DNA from: Yamagishiella unicocca
Taxonomy: Eukaryota > Chlorophyta > Chlorophyceae > Chlamydomonadales > Volvocaceae
Direction of reading: 5' to 3'
DNA length: 64,000 nucleotides
NCBI GenBank assembly: GCA_003116995.1
Contig: BDSL01000007.1
Location: 1,426,001-1,490,000 of the forward strand
The notes below the pieces were generated by a model, which searched no databases, was not told the origin of the DNA, and saw nothing but the letters and a program-made list of their open reading frames with translations. Below, in pieces: positions 32,694-46,850 of this stretch. The translations under genes and the position numbers were made by a program. The number at the start of each line of letters is the position of its first letter. The first letter of the stretch is position 1.

Positions 32694-35600
32694 CCCACCG
32701 AAATTCGCCTCTCGGGATCGCCGCACGAGGACGTCCGGGCCAATCGGCAAGCATCGGCTTCTATGGCAACCATTGATCGGCCTCGCTCTTGGGCACGCAG
32801 CTTAACGGTAGCAAGAACTAGGTGAAAGGAACGTCCCCACCGAAATTCGCCTCTCGGGATCGCCGCACGAGGACGGCCGGGCCAATCGGCAAGCATCGGC
32901 TTCTCCGGCAACCTTCGATCGGCCTCGCTCTTGGGCCCGCAGCTTAACGGTAGCAAGTACTAGGTGAAAGGAACGTCCCCACCGAAAGTCGCCTCTCGGG
33001 ATCGCCGCACGAGGACGTCCGGGCCAATCGGCAAGCATCGGCTTCTCCGGCAACCTTCGATCGGGGCACGCAGCTTAACGGTAGCAAGTACTAGGTGAAA
33101 GGAACGTCCCCACCGAAATTCGCCTCTCGGGATCGCCGCACGAGGACGTCCGGGCCAATCGGCAAGCATCGGCTTCTCCGGCAACCTTCGATCGGCCTCG
33201 CTCTTGGGCACGCAGCTTAACGGTAGCAAGTACTAGCTGAAAGGAACGTCCCCACCGAAAGTCGCCTCTCGGGATCGCCGCACGAGGACGTCCGGGCCAA
33301 TCGGCAAGCATCGGCTTCTCCGGCAACCTTCGATCGGCCTCGCTCTTGGGCACGCAGCTTAACGGTAGCAAGTACTAGCTGAAAGGAACGTCCCCACCGA
33401 AAGTCGCCTCTCGGGATCGCCGCACGAGGACGTCCGGGCCAATCGGCAAGCATCGGCTTCTCCGGCAACCTTCGATCGGCCTCGCTCTTGGGCACGCAGC
33501 TTAACGGTAGCAAGAACTAGGTGAAAGGAACGTTCCCACCGAAATTCACCTCTCGGGATCGCTGCACGAGGACGTCCGGGCCAATCGGCAAGCATCGGCT
33601 TCTCCGGCAACCTTCGATCGGGGCACGCAGCTTAACGGTAGCAAGTACTAGGTGAAAGGAACGTCCCCACCGAAATTCGCCTCTCGGGATCGCCGCAGGA
33701 GGACGTCCGGGCCAATCGGCAAGCATTAGCTTCTCCGGCAACCTTCGATCGGCCTCGCTCTTGGGCACGCAGCTTAACGGTAGCAAGAACTAGGTGAAAG
33801 GAACGTCCCCACCGAAATTCGCCTCTCGGGATCGCCGCAGGAGGACGTCCGGGCCAATCGGCAAGCATCGGCTTCTCCGGCAACCTTCGATCGGCCTCGC
33901 TCTTGGGCACGCAGCTTAACGGTAGCAAGAACTAGGTGAAAGGAACGTCCCCACCGAAATTCGCCTCTCGGGATCGCCGCACGAGGACGTCCGGGCCAAT
34001 CGGCAAGCATCGGCTTCTCCGGCAACCTTCGATCGGCCTCGCTGTTGGGCACGCAGCTTAACGGTAGCAAGAACTAGGTCAAAGGAACGTCCCCACCAAA
34101 ATTCGCCCCTCGGGATCGCCGCACGAGGACGTCCGGGCCAATCGGCAAGCATCGGCTTCTCCGGCAACCTTCGATCGGGGCACGCAGCTTAACGGTAGCA
34201 AGAACTAGGTGAAAGGAACGTCCCCACCGAAATTCGCCTCTCGGGATCGCCGCACGAGGACGTCCGGGCCAATCGGCAAGCATCGGCTTCTCCGGCAACC
34301 TTCGATCGGCCTCGCTCTTGGGCACGCAGCTTAACGGTAGCAAGAACTAGGTGAAAGGAACGTTCCCACCGAAATTCACCTCTCGGGATCGCTGCACGAG
34401 GACGTCCGGGCCAATCGGCAAGCATCGGCTTCTCCGGCAACCTTCGATCGGGGCACGCAGCTTAACGGTAGCAAGAACTAGGTGAAAGGAACGTCCCCAC
34501 CGAAATTCGCCTCTCGGGATCGCCGCAGGAGGACGTCCGGGCCAATCGGCAAGCATCGGCTTCTCCGGCAACCTTCGATCGGCCTCGCTCTTGGGCACGC
34601 AGCGGAACGGTAGCAAGAACTAGGTGAAAGGAACGTCCCCACCGAAATTCGCCTCTCGGGATCGCCGCACGAGGACGTCCGGGCCAATCGGCAAGCATCG
34701 GCTTCTCCGGCAACCTTCGATCGGCCTCGCTCTTGGGCACGCAGCTTAACGGTAGCAAGAACTAGGTGAAAGGAACGTCCCCACCGAAATTCGCCTCTCG
34801 GGATCGCCGCACGAGGACGTCCGGGCCAATCGGCAAGCATCGGCTTCTCCGGCAACCTTCGATCGGCCTAGCTCTTGGGCACGCAGCTTAACGGTAGCAA
34901 GAACTAGGTGAAAGGAACGTCCCCACCGAAATTCACCTCTCGGGATCGCTGCACGAGGACGTCCGGGCCAATCGGCAAGCATCGGCTTCTCCGGCAGCCT
35001 TCGATCGGGGCACGCAGCTTAACGGTAGCAAGAACTAGGTGAAAGGAACGTCCCCACCGAAATTCGCCTCTCGGGATCGCCGCACGAGGACGTCCGGGCC
35101 AATCGGCAAGCATCGGCTTCTCCGGCAACCTTCGATCGGCCTCGCTCTTGGGCACGCAGCGGAACGGTAGCAAGAACTAGGTGAAAGGAACGTCCCCACC
35201 GAAATTCGCCTCTCGGGATCGCCGCACGAGGACGTCCGGGCCAATCGGCAAGCATCGGCTTCTCCGGCAACCTTCGATCGGCCTCGCTCTTGGGCACGCA
35301 GCTTAACGGTAGCAAGAACTAGGTGAAAGGAACGTCCCCACCGAAATTCGCCTCTCGGGATCGCCGCACGAGGACGTCCGGGCCAATCGGCAAGCATCGG
35401 CTTCTCCGGCAACCTTCGATCGGCCTAGCTCTTGGGCACGCAGCTTAACGGTAGCAAGAACTAGGTGAAAGGAACGTCCCCACCGAAATTCACCTCTCGG
35501 GATCGCTGCACGAGGACGTCCGGGCCAATCGGCAAGCATCGGCTTCTCCGGCAGCCTTCGATCGGGGCACGCAGCTTAACGGTAGCAAGAACTAGGTGAA

Positions 35601-38600
35601 AGGAACGTCCCCACCGAAATTCGCCTCTCGGGATCGCCGCAGGAGGACGTCCGGGCCAATCGGCAAGCATCGGCTTCTCCGGCAACCTTCGATCGGCCTC
35701 GCTCTTGGGCACGCAGCTTAACGGTAGCAAGAACTAGGTGAAAGGAAAGTCCCCACCGAAATTCGCCTCTCGGGATCGCCGCACGAGGACGTCCGGGCCA
35801 ATCGGCAAGCATCGGCTTCTCCGGCAACCTTCGATCGGCCTAGCTCTTGGGCACGCAGCTTAACGGTAGCAAGAACTAGGTGAAAGGAACGTCCCCACCG
35901 AAATTCGCCTCTCGGGATCGCCGCACGAGGACGTCCGGGCCAATCGGCAAGCATCGGCTTCTCCGGCAACCTTCGATCGGCCTAGCTCTTGGGCACGCAG
36001 CTTAACGGTAGCAAGTACTAGCTGAAAGGAACGTCCCCACCGAAATTCACCTCTCGGGATCGCTGCACGAGGACGTCCGGGCCAATCGGCAAGCATCGGC
36101 TTCTCCGGCAGCCTTCGATCGGGGCACGCAGCTTAACGGTAGCAAGAACTAGGTGAAAGGAACGTCCCCACCGAAATTCGCCTCTCGGGATCGCCGCACG
36201 AGGACGTCCGGGCCAATCGGCAAGCATCGGCTTCTCCGGCAACCTTCGATCGGCCTCGCTCTGGCACGCAGCTTAACGTAGCAAGAACTAGGTGAAAGGA
36301 ACGTCCCCACCGAATTCGCCTCTCGGATCGCCGCAGAGGACGTCCGGGCCAATCGGCAAGCATCGGCTTCTCCGGCAACCTTCGATCGGCCTCGCTCTTG
36401 GGCACGCAGCTTAACGGTAGCAAGAACTAGGTGAAAGGAACGTCCCCACCGAAATTCGCCTCTCGGGATCGCCGCACGAGGACGTCCGGGCCAATCGGCA
36501 AGCATCGGCTTCTCCGGCAACCTTCGATCGGCCTAGCTCTTGGGCACGCAGCTTAACGGTAGCAAGAACTAGGTGAAAGGAACGTCCCCACCGAAATTCG
36601 CCTCTCGGGATCGCCGCACGAGGACGTCCGGGCCAATCGGCAAGCATCGGCTTCTCCGGCAACCTTCGATCGGCCTAGCTCTTGGGCACGCAGCTTAACG
36701 GTAGCAAGTACTAGCTAAAGGAACGTCCCCACCGAAATTCACCTCTCGGGATCGCTGCACGAGGACGTCCGGGCCAATCGGCAAGCATCGGCTTCTCCGG
36801 CAGCCTTCGATCGGGGCACGCAGCTTAACGGTAGCAAGAACTAGGTGAAAGGAACGTCCCCACCGAAATTCGCCTCTCGGGATCGCCGCACGAGGACGTC
36901 CGGGCCAATCGGCAAGCATCGGCTTCTCCGGCAACCTTCGATCGGCCTCGCTCTTGGGCACGCAGCGGAACGGTAGCAAGAACTAGGTGAAAGGAACGTC
37001 CCCACCGAAATTCGCCTCTCGGGATCGCCGCACGAGGACGTCCGGGCCAATCGGCAAGCATCGGCTTCTCCGGCAACCTTCGATCGGCCTCGCTCTTGGG
37101 CACGCAGCTTAACGGTAGCAAGAACTAGGTGAAAGGAACGTCCCCACCGAAATTCGCCTCTCGGGATCGCCGCACGAGGACGTCCGGGCCAATCGGCAAG
37201 CATCGGCTTCTCCGGCAACCTTCGATCGGCCTAGCTCTTGGCACGCAGCTTAACGGTAGCAAGAACTAGGTGAAAGGAACGTCCCCACCGAAATTCACCT
37301 CTCGGGATCGCTGCACGAGGACGTCCGGGCCAATCGGCAAGCATCGCTTCTCCGGCACCTTCGATCGGGGCACGCAGCTTAACGGTAGCAAGAACTAGGT
37401 GAAAGGAACGTCCCCACCGAAATTCGCCTCTCGGGATCGCCGCAGGAGGACGTCCGGGCCAATCGGCAAGCATCGGCTTCTCCGGCAACCTTCGATCGGC
37501 CTCGCTCTTGGGCACGCAGCTTAACGGTAGCAAGAACTAGGTGAAAGGAAAGTCCCCACCGAAATTCGCCTCTCGGGATCGCCGCACGAGGACGTCCGGG
37601 CCAATCGGCAAGCATCGGCTTCTCCGGCAACCTTCGATCGGCCTCTTGGCACGCACTTAACGTACGGTAGCAAGAACTAGGTGAAAGGAACGTCCCCACC
37701 GAAATTCGCCTCTCGGGATCGCCGCACGAGACGTCCGGGCCAATCGGCAAGCATCGGCTTCTCCGGCAACCTTCGATCGGCCTAGCTCTTGGGCACGCAG
37801 CTTAACGGTAGCAAGTACTAGTGAAAGGAACGTCCCCACCGAAATTCACCTCTCGGGATCGCTGCACGAGGACGTCCGGGCCAATCGGCAAGCATCGGCT
37901 TCTCCGGCAGCCTTCGATCGGGGCACGCAGCTTAACGGTAGCAAGAACTAGGTGAAACGTCCCACCGAAATTCGCCTCTCGGGATCGCCGCACGAGGACG
38001 TCCGGGCCAATCGGCAAGCATCGGCTCTCCGGCAACCTTCGATCGCTCGCTCTGGGCACGCAGCAACGGTAGCAAGAACTAGGTGAAAGGAACGTCCCCA
38101 CCGAAATTCGCCTCTCGGGATCGCCGCACGAGGACGTCCGGGCCAATCGGCAAGCATCGGCTTCTCCGGCAACCTTCGATCGGCCTCGCTCTTGGGCACG
38201 CAGCTTAACGGTAGCAAGAACTAGGTGAAAGGAACGTCCCCACCGAAATTCGCCTCTCGGGATCGCCGCACGAGGACGTCCGGGCCAATCGGCAAGCATC
38301 GGCTTCTCCGGCAACCTTCGATCGCCTCGCTCTTGGGCACGCAGCTTAACGGTAGCAAGAACTAGGTGAAAGGAACGTCCCCACCGAAATTCGCCTCTCG
38401 GGATCGCCGCACGAGGACGTCCGGGCCAATCGGCAAGCATCGGCTTCTCCGGCAACCTTCGATCGGGGCACGCAGCTTAACGGTAGCAAGACTAGCTGAA
38501 AGGAACGTCCCCACCGAAATTCGCCTCTCGGATCGCCGCACGAGGACGTCCGGGCCAATCGGCAAGCATCGGCTTCTCCGGCAACCTTCGATCGGGCCAC

Positions 38601-41600
38601 GCAGCTTAACGGTAGCAAGAACTAGGTGAAAGGAACGTCCCCACCGAAATTCGCCTCTCGGGATCGCCGCACGAGGACGTCCGGGCCAATCGGCAAGCAT
38701 CGGCTTTCTCCGGCAACCTTCGATCGGCCTCGCTCTTGGGCACGCAGCTTAACGGTAGCAAGAACTAGGTGAAAGGAACGTCCCCACCGAAATTCGCCTC
38801 TCGGGATCGCCGCACGAGGACGTCCGGGCCAATCGGCAAGCATCGGCTTCTCCGGCAACCTTCGATCGGCCTCGCTCTTGGGCACGCAGCTTAACGGTAG
38901 CAAGAACTAGGTGAAAGGAACGTCCCCACCGAAATTCGCCTCTCGGGATCGCCGCACGAGGACGTCCGGCCGGCAAGATCGGCTCCAAACGCATCGGGAG
39001 CAGCTTTACGTCAGCTGAGGAAGTACGAACGCCTTCGGATCGCCGGGCGCCCTCGGCGCTCTTCGGCACCCGACCCAGCAGCTTAACGGTAGCAAGAACT
39101 AGGTGAAAGGAACGTCCCCACCGAAATTCGCCTCTCGGGATCGCCGCACGAGGACGTCCGGGCCAATCGGCAAGCATCGGCTTCTCCGGCAACCTTCGAT
39201 CGGCCTCGCTCTGGGCACGCAGCTTAACGTAGCAAGAACTAGGTGAAAGGAACGTCCCCACCGAAATTCGCCTCTCGGGATCGCCGCACGAGGACGTCCG
39301 GGCCAATCGGCAAGCATCGGCTTCTCCGGCAACCTTCGATCGGCCTCGCTCTTGGGCACGCAGCTTAACGGTAGCAAGACTAGGTGAAAGGAACGTCCCC
39401 ACCGAAATTCGCCTCTCGGGATCGCCGCACGAGGACGTCCGGGCCAATCGGCAAGCATCGGCTTCTCCGGCAACCTTCGATCGGCCTCGCTCTTGGGCAC
39501 GCAGCTTAACGGTAGCAAGAACTAGGTGAAAGGAACGTCCCCACCGAAATTCGCCTCTCGGGATCGCCGCACGAGGACGTCCGGGCCAATCGGCAAGCAT
39601 CGGCTTCTCCGGCAACCTTCGATCGGCCTCGCTCTTGGGCACGCAGCTTAACGGTAGCAAGAACTAGGTGAAAGGAACGTCCCCACCGAAATTCGCCTCT
39701 CGGGATCGCCGCACGAGGACGTCCGGGCCAATCGGCAAGCATCGGCTTCTCCGGCAACCTTCGATCGGCCCTCGCTCTTGGGCACGCAGCTTAACGGTAG
39801 CAAGAACTAGGTGAAAGGAACGTCCCCACCGAAATTCGCCTCTCGGGATCGCCGCACGGAGGACGTCCGGGCCAATCGGCAAGCATCGGCTTCTCCGGCA
39901 ACCTTCGATCGGCCTCGCTCTTGGGCACGCAGCTTAACGGTAGCAAGAACTAGGTGAAAGGAACGTCCCCACCGAAATTCGCCTCTCGGGATCGCCGCAC
40001 GAGGACGTCCGGGCCAATCGGCAAGCATCGGCTTCTCCGGCAACCTTCGATCGGCCTCGCTTTGGGCACGCAGCTTAACGGTAGCAAGAACTAGGTGAAA
40101 GGAACGTCCCCACCGAAATTCGCCTCTCGGGATCGCCGCACGAGGACGTCCGGGCCAATCGGCAAGCATCGGCTTCTCCGGCAACCTTCGATCGGCTCGG
40201 GCACGCAGCTTAACGGTAGCAAGAACTAGGTGAAAGGAACGTCCCCACCGAAATTCGCCTCTCGGGATCGCCGCACGAGGACGTCCGGGCCAATCGGCAA
40301 GCATCGGCTTCTCCGGCAACCTTCGATCGGCCTCGCTCTTGGGCACGCAGCTTAACGGTAGCAAGAACTAGGTGAAAGGAACGTCCCCACCGAAATTCGC
40401 CTCTCGGGATCGCCGCACGAGGACGTCCGGGCCAATCGGCAAGCATCGGCTTCTCCGGCAACCTTCGATCGGCCCGCGGGCACGCAGCTTAACGGTAGCA
40501 AGAACTAGGTGAAAGGAACGTCCCCACCGAAATTCGCCTCTCGGGATCGCCGCACGAGGACGTCCGGGCCAATCGGCAAGCATCGGCTTCTCCGGCAACC
40601 TTCGATCGGCCTCGCTCTTGGGCACGCAGCTTAACGGTAGCAAGAACTAGTGAAAGGAACGTCCCCACCGAAATTCGCCTCTCGGGATCGCCGCACGAGG
40701 ACGTCCGGGCCAATCGGCAAGCATCGGCTTCTCCGGCAACCTTCGATCGGCTGCTCTGGGCACGCAGCTTAACGGTAGCAAGAACTAGTGAAAGGAACGT
40801 CCCCACCGAAATTCGCCTCTCGGGATCGCCGCACGAGGACGTCCGGGCCAATCGGCAAGCATCGGCTTCTCCGGCAACCTTCGATCGGCCTCGCTCTTGG
40901 GCACGCAGCTTAACGGTAGCAAGAACTAGGTGAAAGGAACGTCCCCACCGAAATTCGCCTCTCGGGATCGCCGCACGAGGACGTCCGGGCCAATCGGCAA
41001 GCATCGGCTTCTCCGGCAACCTTCGATCGGCCTCGCTCTTGGGCACGCAGCTTAACGGTAGCAAGAACTAGGTGAAAGGAACGTCCCCACCGAAATTCGC
41101 CTCTCGGGATCGCCGCACGAGGACGTCCGGGGCCAATCGGCAGCATCGCCCCGGCAACGATCGGCCGTCTTGGCACGCAGCCGTGCAGACAGGAAAGGAC
41201 GTCCCACCGAATTCGCCTCGGATCGCCGCGGAGGACGTCCGGGCCAATCGGCAAGCATCGGCTTCTCCGGAACCTTCGATCGGGGCACGCAGCTTAACGG
41301 TAGCAAGAACTAGGTGAAAGGAACGTCCCCACCGAAATTCGCCTCTCGGGATCGCCGCACGAGGACGTCCGGGCCAATCGGCAAGCATCGGCTTCTCCGG
41401 CAACCTTCGATCGGCCTCGCTCTTGGGCACGCAGCTTAACGGTAGAAAGTACTAGCTGAAAGGAACGTCCCCACCGAAATTCGCCTCTCGGGATCGCCGC
41501 ACGAGGACGTCCGGGCCAATCGGCAAGCATCGGCTTCTCCGGCAACCTTCGATCGGGGCACGCAGCTTAACGGTAGCAAGAACTAGGTGAAAGGAACGTC

Positions 41601-44600
41601 CCCACCGAAATTCGCCTCTCGGGATCGCCGCACGAGGACGTCCGGGCCAATCGGCAAGCATCGGCTTCTCCGGCAACCTTCGATCGGCCTCGCTCTTGGG
41701 CACGCAGCTTAACGGTAGCAAGTACTAGCTGAAAGGAACGTCCCCACCGAAATTCGCCTCTCGGGATCGCCGCACGAGGACGTCCGGGCCAATCGGCAAG
41801 CATCGGCTTCTCCGGCAACCTTCGATCGGCCTCGCTCTTGGGCACGCAGCTTAACGGTAGCAAGAACTAGGTGAAAGGAACGTCCCCACCGAAATTCGCC
41901 TCTCGGGATCGCCGCACGGGGACGTCCGGGCCAATCGGCAAGCATCGGCTTCTACGGCAACCTTCGATCGGCCTCGCTCTTGGGCATGCAGCTTAACAGT
42001 AGCAAGTACTAGGTGAAAGGAACGTCCCCACCGAAATTCGCCTCTCGGGATCGCCGCACGAGGACGTCCGGGCCAATCGGCAAGCATCGGCTTCTCCGGC
42101 AACCTTCGATCGGCCTCGCTCTTGGGCACGCAGCTTAACGGTAGCAAGTACTAGCTGAAAGGAACGTCCCCACCGAAATTCGCCTCTCGGGATCGCCGCA
42201 CGAGGACGTCCGGGCCAATCGGCAAGCATCGGCTTCTCCGGCAACCTTCAATCGGGACACGCAGCTTAACGGTAGCAAGAACTAGGTGAAAGAAACGTCC
42301 CCACCGAAATTCGCCTCTCGGGATCGCCGCACGAGGAAGTCCGGGCCAATCGGCAAGCATCGGCTTCTCCGGCAACCTTCGATCGGCCTCGCTCTTGGGC
42401 ACGCAGCTTAACGGTAGCAAGAACTAGGTGAAAGGAACGTTCCCACCGAAATTCACCTCTCGGGATCGGCCGGGAGTCGGCAATCGCAAGCCGGCTTCTC
42501 GGCAGCCTTCGATCGGGGACGCAGCTTAACGTAGCAAACTAGGTGAAAACGTCCCACCGAAATTCGCCTCTCGGATCGCCAGGACGTCCGGCCAATCGGC
42601 AGCTTCAACCTTCCATCGGCCTCGCTCTTGGGCACGCAGCTTAACGGTAGCAAGAACTAGGTGAAAGGAAAGTCCCCACCGAAATTCGCCTCTCGGGATC
42701 GCCGCACGGGGACGTCCGGGCCAATCGGCAAGCATCGGCTTCTACGGCAACCTTCGATCGGCCTCGCTCTTGGGCATGCAGCTTAACAGTAGCAAGAACT
42801 AGGTGAAAGGAACGTCCCCACCGAAATTCGCCTCTCGGGATCGCCGCACGAGGACGTCCGGGCCAATCGGCAAGCATCGGCTTTTCCTCGGCAACCTTCG
42901 ATCGGCCTCGCTCTTGGGCACGCAGCTTAACGGTAGCAAGTACTAGCTGAAAGGAACGTCCCCACCGAAATTCGCCTCTCGGGATCTCCGCACGAGGACG
43001 TCCGGGCCAATCGGCAAGCATCGGCTTCTCCGGCAACCTTCGATCGGGGCACGCAGCTTAACGGTAGCAAGAACTAGGTGAAAGGAACGTCCCCACCGAA
43101 ATTCGCCTCTCGGGATCGCCGCACGAGGACGTCCGGGCCAATCGGCAAGCATCGGCTTCTCCGGCAACCTTCGATCGGCCTCGCTCTTGGGCACGCAGCT
43201 TAACGGTAGCAAGTACTAGCTGAAAGGAACGTCCCCACCGAAATTCGCCTCTCGGGATCGCCGCACGAGGACGTCCGGGCCAATCGGCAAGCATCGGCTT
43301 CTCCGGCAACCTTCGATCGGCCTCGCTCTTGGGCACGCAGCTTAACAGTAGTAAGAACTAGGTGAAAGGAACGTCCCCACCGAAATTCGCCTCTCGGGAT
43401 CGCCGCACGGGGACGTCCGGGCCAATCGGCAAGCATCGGCTTCTACGGCAACCTTCGATCGGCCTCGCTCTTGGGCATGCAGCTTAACAGTAGCAAGTAC
43501 TAGGTGAAAGGAACGTCCCCACCGAAATTCGCCTCTCGGGATCGCCGCACGAGGACGTCCGGGCCAATCGGCAAGCATCGGCTTCTCCGGCAACCTTCGA
43601 TCGGCCTCCCTCTTGGGCACGCAGCTTAACGGTAGCAAGAACTAGGTGAAAGGAACGTTCCCACCGAAATTCACCTCTCGGGATCGCTGCACGAGGACGT
43701 CCGGGCCAATCGGCAAGCATCGGCTTCTCCGGCAGCCTTCGATCGGGGCACGCAGCTTAACGGTAGCAAGAACTAGGTGAAAGGAACGTCCCCACCGAAA
43801 TTCGCCTCTCGGGATCGCCGCAGGAGGACGTCCGGGCCAATCGGCAAGCATCGGCTTCTCCGGCAACCTTCCATCGGCCTCGCTCTTGGGCACGCAGCTT
43901 AACGGTAGCAAGAACTAGGTGAAAGGAAAGTCCCCACCGAAATTCGCCTCTCGGGATCGCCGCACGGGGACGTCCGGGCCAATCGGCAAGCATCGGCTTC
44001 TACGGCAACCTTCGATCGGCCTCGCTCTTGGGCATGCAGCTTAACAGTAGCAAGAACTAGGTGAAAGGAACGTCCCCACCGAAATTCGCCTCTCGGGATC
44101 GCCGCACGAGGACGTCCGGGCCAATCGGCAAGCATCGGCTTTTCCTCGGCAACCTTCGATCGGCCTCGCTCTTGGGCACGCAGCTTAACGGTAGCAAGTA
44201 CTAGCTGAAAGGAACGTCCCCACCGAAATTCGCCTCTCGGGATCGCCGCACGAGGACGTCCGGGCCAATCGGCAAGCATCGGCTTCTCCGGCAACCTTCG
44301 ATCGGGGCACGCAGCTTAACGGTAGCAAGAACTAGGTGAAAGGAACGTCCCCACCGAAATTCGCCTCTCGGGATCGCCGCACGAGGACGTCCGGGCCAAT
44401 CGGCAAGCATCGGCTTCTCCGGCAACCTTCGATCGGCCTCGCTCTTGGGCACGCAGCTTAACGGTAGCAAGTACTAGCTGAAAGGAACGTCCCCACCGAA
44501 ATTCGCCTCTCGGGATCGCCGCACGAGGACGTCCGGGCCAATCGGCAAGCATCGGCTTCTCCGGCAACCTTCGATCGGGGCACGCAGCTTAACGGTAGCA

Positions 44601-46850
44601 AGAACTAGGTGAAAGGAACGTCCCCACCGAAATTCGCCTCTCGGGATCGCCGCACGAGGACGTCCGGGCCAATCGGCAAGCATCGGCTTCTCCGGCAACC
44701 TTCGATCGGCCTCGCTCTTGGGCACGCAGCTTAACGGTAGCAAGTACTAGCTGAAAGGAACGTCCCCACCGAAATTCGCCTCTCGGGATCGCCGCACGGG
44801 GACGTCCGGGCCAATCGGCAAGCATCGGCTTCTACGGCAACCTTCGATCGGCCTCGCTCTTGGGCATGCAGCTTAACAGTAGCAAGTACTAGGTGAAAGG
44901 AACGTCCCCACCGAAATTCGCCTCTCGGGATCGCCGCACGAGGACGTCCGGGCCAATCGGCAAGCATCGGCTTCTCCGGCAACCTTCGATCGGCCTCGCT
45001 CTTGGGCACGCAGCTTAACGGTAGCAAGTACTAGCTGAAAGGAACGTCCCCACCGAAATTCGCCTCTCGGGATCGCCGCACGAGGACGTCCGGGCCAATC
45101 GGCAAGCATCGGCTTCTCCGGCAACCTTCGATCGGGGCACGCAGCTTAACGGTAGCAAGAACTAGGTGAAAGGAACGTCCCCACCGAAATTCGCCTCTCG
45201 GGATCGCCGCACGAGGACGTCCGGGCCAATCGGCAAGCATCGGCTTCTCCGGCAACCTTCGATCGGCCTCCCTCTTGGGCACGCAGCTTAACGGTAGCAA
45301 GAACTAGGTGAAAGGAACGTTCCCACCGAAATTCACCTCTCGGGATCGCTGCACGAGGACGTCCGGGCCAATCGGCAAGCATCGGCTTCTCCGGCAACCT
45401 TCGATCGGGGCACGCAGCTTAACGGTAGCAAGTACTAGGTGAAAGGAACGTTCCCACCAAAATTCGCCTCTCGGGATCGCCGCACGAGGACGTCCGGGCC
45501 AATCGGCAAGCATCGGCTTCTCCGGCAACCTTCGATCGGCCTCGCTCTTGGGCACGCAGCTTAACGGTAGCAAGAACAAGGTGAAAGGAACGTTCCCACC
45601 GAAATTCACCTCTCGGGATCGCTGCACGAGGACGTCCGGGCCAATCGGCAAGCATCGGCTTCTCCGGCAGCCTTCGATCGGGGCACGCAGCTTAACGGTA
45701 GCAAGAACTAGGTGAAAGGAACGTCCCCACCGAAATTCACCTCTCGGGATCGCCGCACGAGGACGTCCGGGCCAATCGGCAAGCATCGGCTTCTCCGGCA
45801 ACCTTCGATCGGGGCACGCAGCTTAACAGTAGCAAGAACTAGGTGAAAGGAACGTCCCCACCGAAATTCGCCTCTCGGGATCGCCGCACGAGGACGTCCG
45901 GGCCAATCGGCAAGCATCGGCTTCTCCGGCAACCTTCGATCGGGGCACGCAGCTTAACGGTAGCAAGTACTAGCTGAAAGGAACGTCCCCACCGAAATTC
46001 GCCTCTCGGGATCTCCGCACGAGGACGTCCGGGCCAATCGGCAAGCATCGGCTTCTCCGGCAACCTTCGATCGGCCTCGCTCTTGGGCACGCAGCTTAAC
46101 GGTAGCAAGAACTAGGTGAAAGGAACATCCCCACCGAAATTCGCCTCTCGGGATCGCCGCACGAGGACGTCCGGGCCAATCGGCAAGCATCGGCTTCTCC
46201 GGCAACCTTCGATCGGGGCACGCAGCTTAACGGTAGCAAGTACTAGGTGAAAGGAACGTCCCCACCAAAATTCGCCTCTCGGGATCGCCGCACGAGGACG
46301 TCCGGGCCAATCGGCAAGCATCGGCTTCTCCGGCAACCTTCGATCGGCCTCGCTCTTGGGCACGCAGCTTAACGGTAGCAAGAACAAGGTGAAAGGAACG
46401 TTCCCACCGAAATTCACCTCTCGGGATCGCTGCACGAGGACGTCCGGGCCAATCGGCAAGCATCGGCTTCTCCGGCAGCCTTCGATCGGGGCACGCAGCT
46501 TAACGGTAGCAAGAACTAGGTGAAAGGAACGTCTCCACCGAAATTCGCCTCTGGGGATCGCCGCAGGAGGACGTCCGGGCCAATCGGCAAGCATCGGCTT
46601 CTCCGGCAACCTTCGATCGGCCTCGCTCTTGGGCACGCAGCTTAACGGTAGCAAGAACTAGGTGAAAGGAACGTTCCCACCGAAATTCGCCTCTCGGGAT
46701 CGCCGCACGAGGACGTCCGGGCCAATCGGCAAGCATCGGCTTCTCCGGCAACCTTCGATCGGCCTCGCTCTTGGGCACGCAGCTTAACGGTAGCAAGAAC
46801 TAGGTGAAAGGAACGTCCCCACCGAAATTCGCCTCTCGGGATCGCTGCAC
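32694..46850. repeat. Satellite array, about 100 monomers of 142 bp with a 131-bp variant
   Basis: One head-to-tail array in constant orientation. The monomer runs AACGTCCCCACCGAAATTCG ... GGGCACGCAGCTTAACGGTAG. Measured spacing of GTGAAAGGAACG is 142 bp (32821 to 32963) or 131 bp (32963 to 33094). The short form lacks the 11 bp CCTCGCTCTTG. At 34.3-36.1 kb the order long-long-long-short gives a 557-bp higher-order unit (variants at 34996, 35553 and 36110). Near 42.6-44.2 kb a 1,258-bp block is repeated. The minus strand is open in several frames because 142 is not a multiple of three. These frames are by-products. Centromeric or other heterochromatin function is possible but unshown. Confidence 0.95.

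Noticed and set aside
32694..46850. Dozens of 60-303-codon minus-strand ORFs (MLADWPGRPRAAIPRGEF type) across the satellite
   Set aside because: They repeat with the 142-bp monomer in all frames, start and stop at fixed monomer positions, and lengthen only where indels occur. No splice or start context supports translation.
32694..46850. CRISPR-like array
   Set aside because: The whole 142-bp monomer is conserved with no unique spacers, and the setting is eukaryotic.
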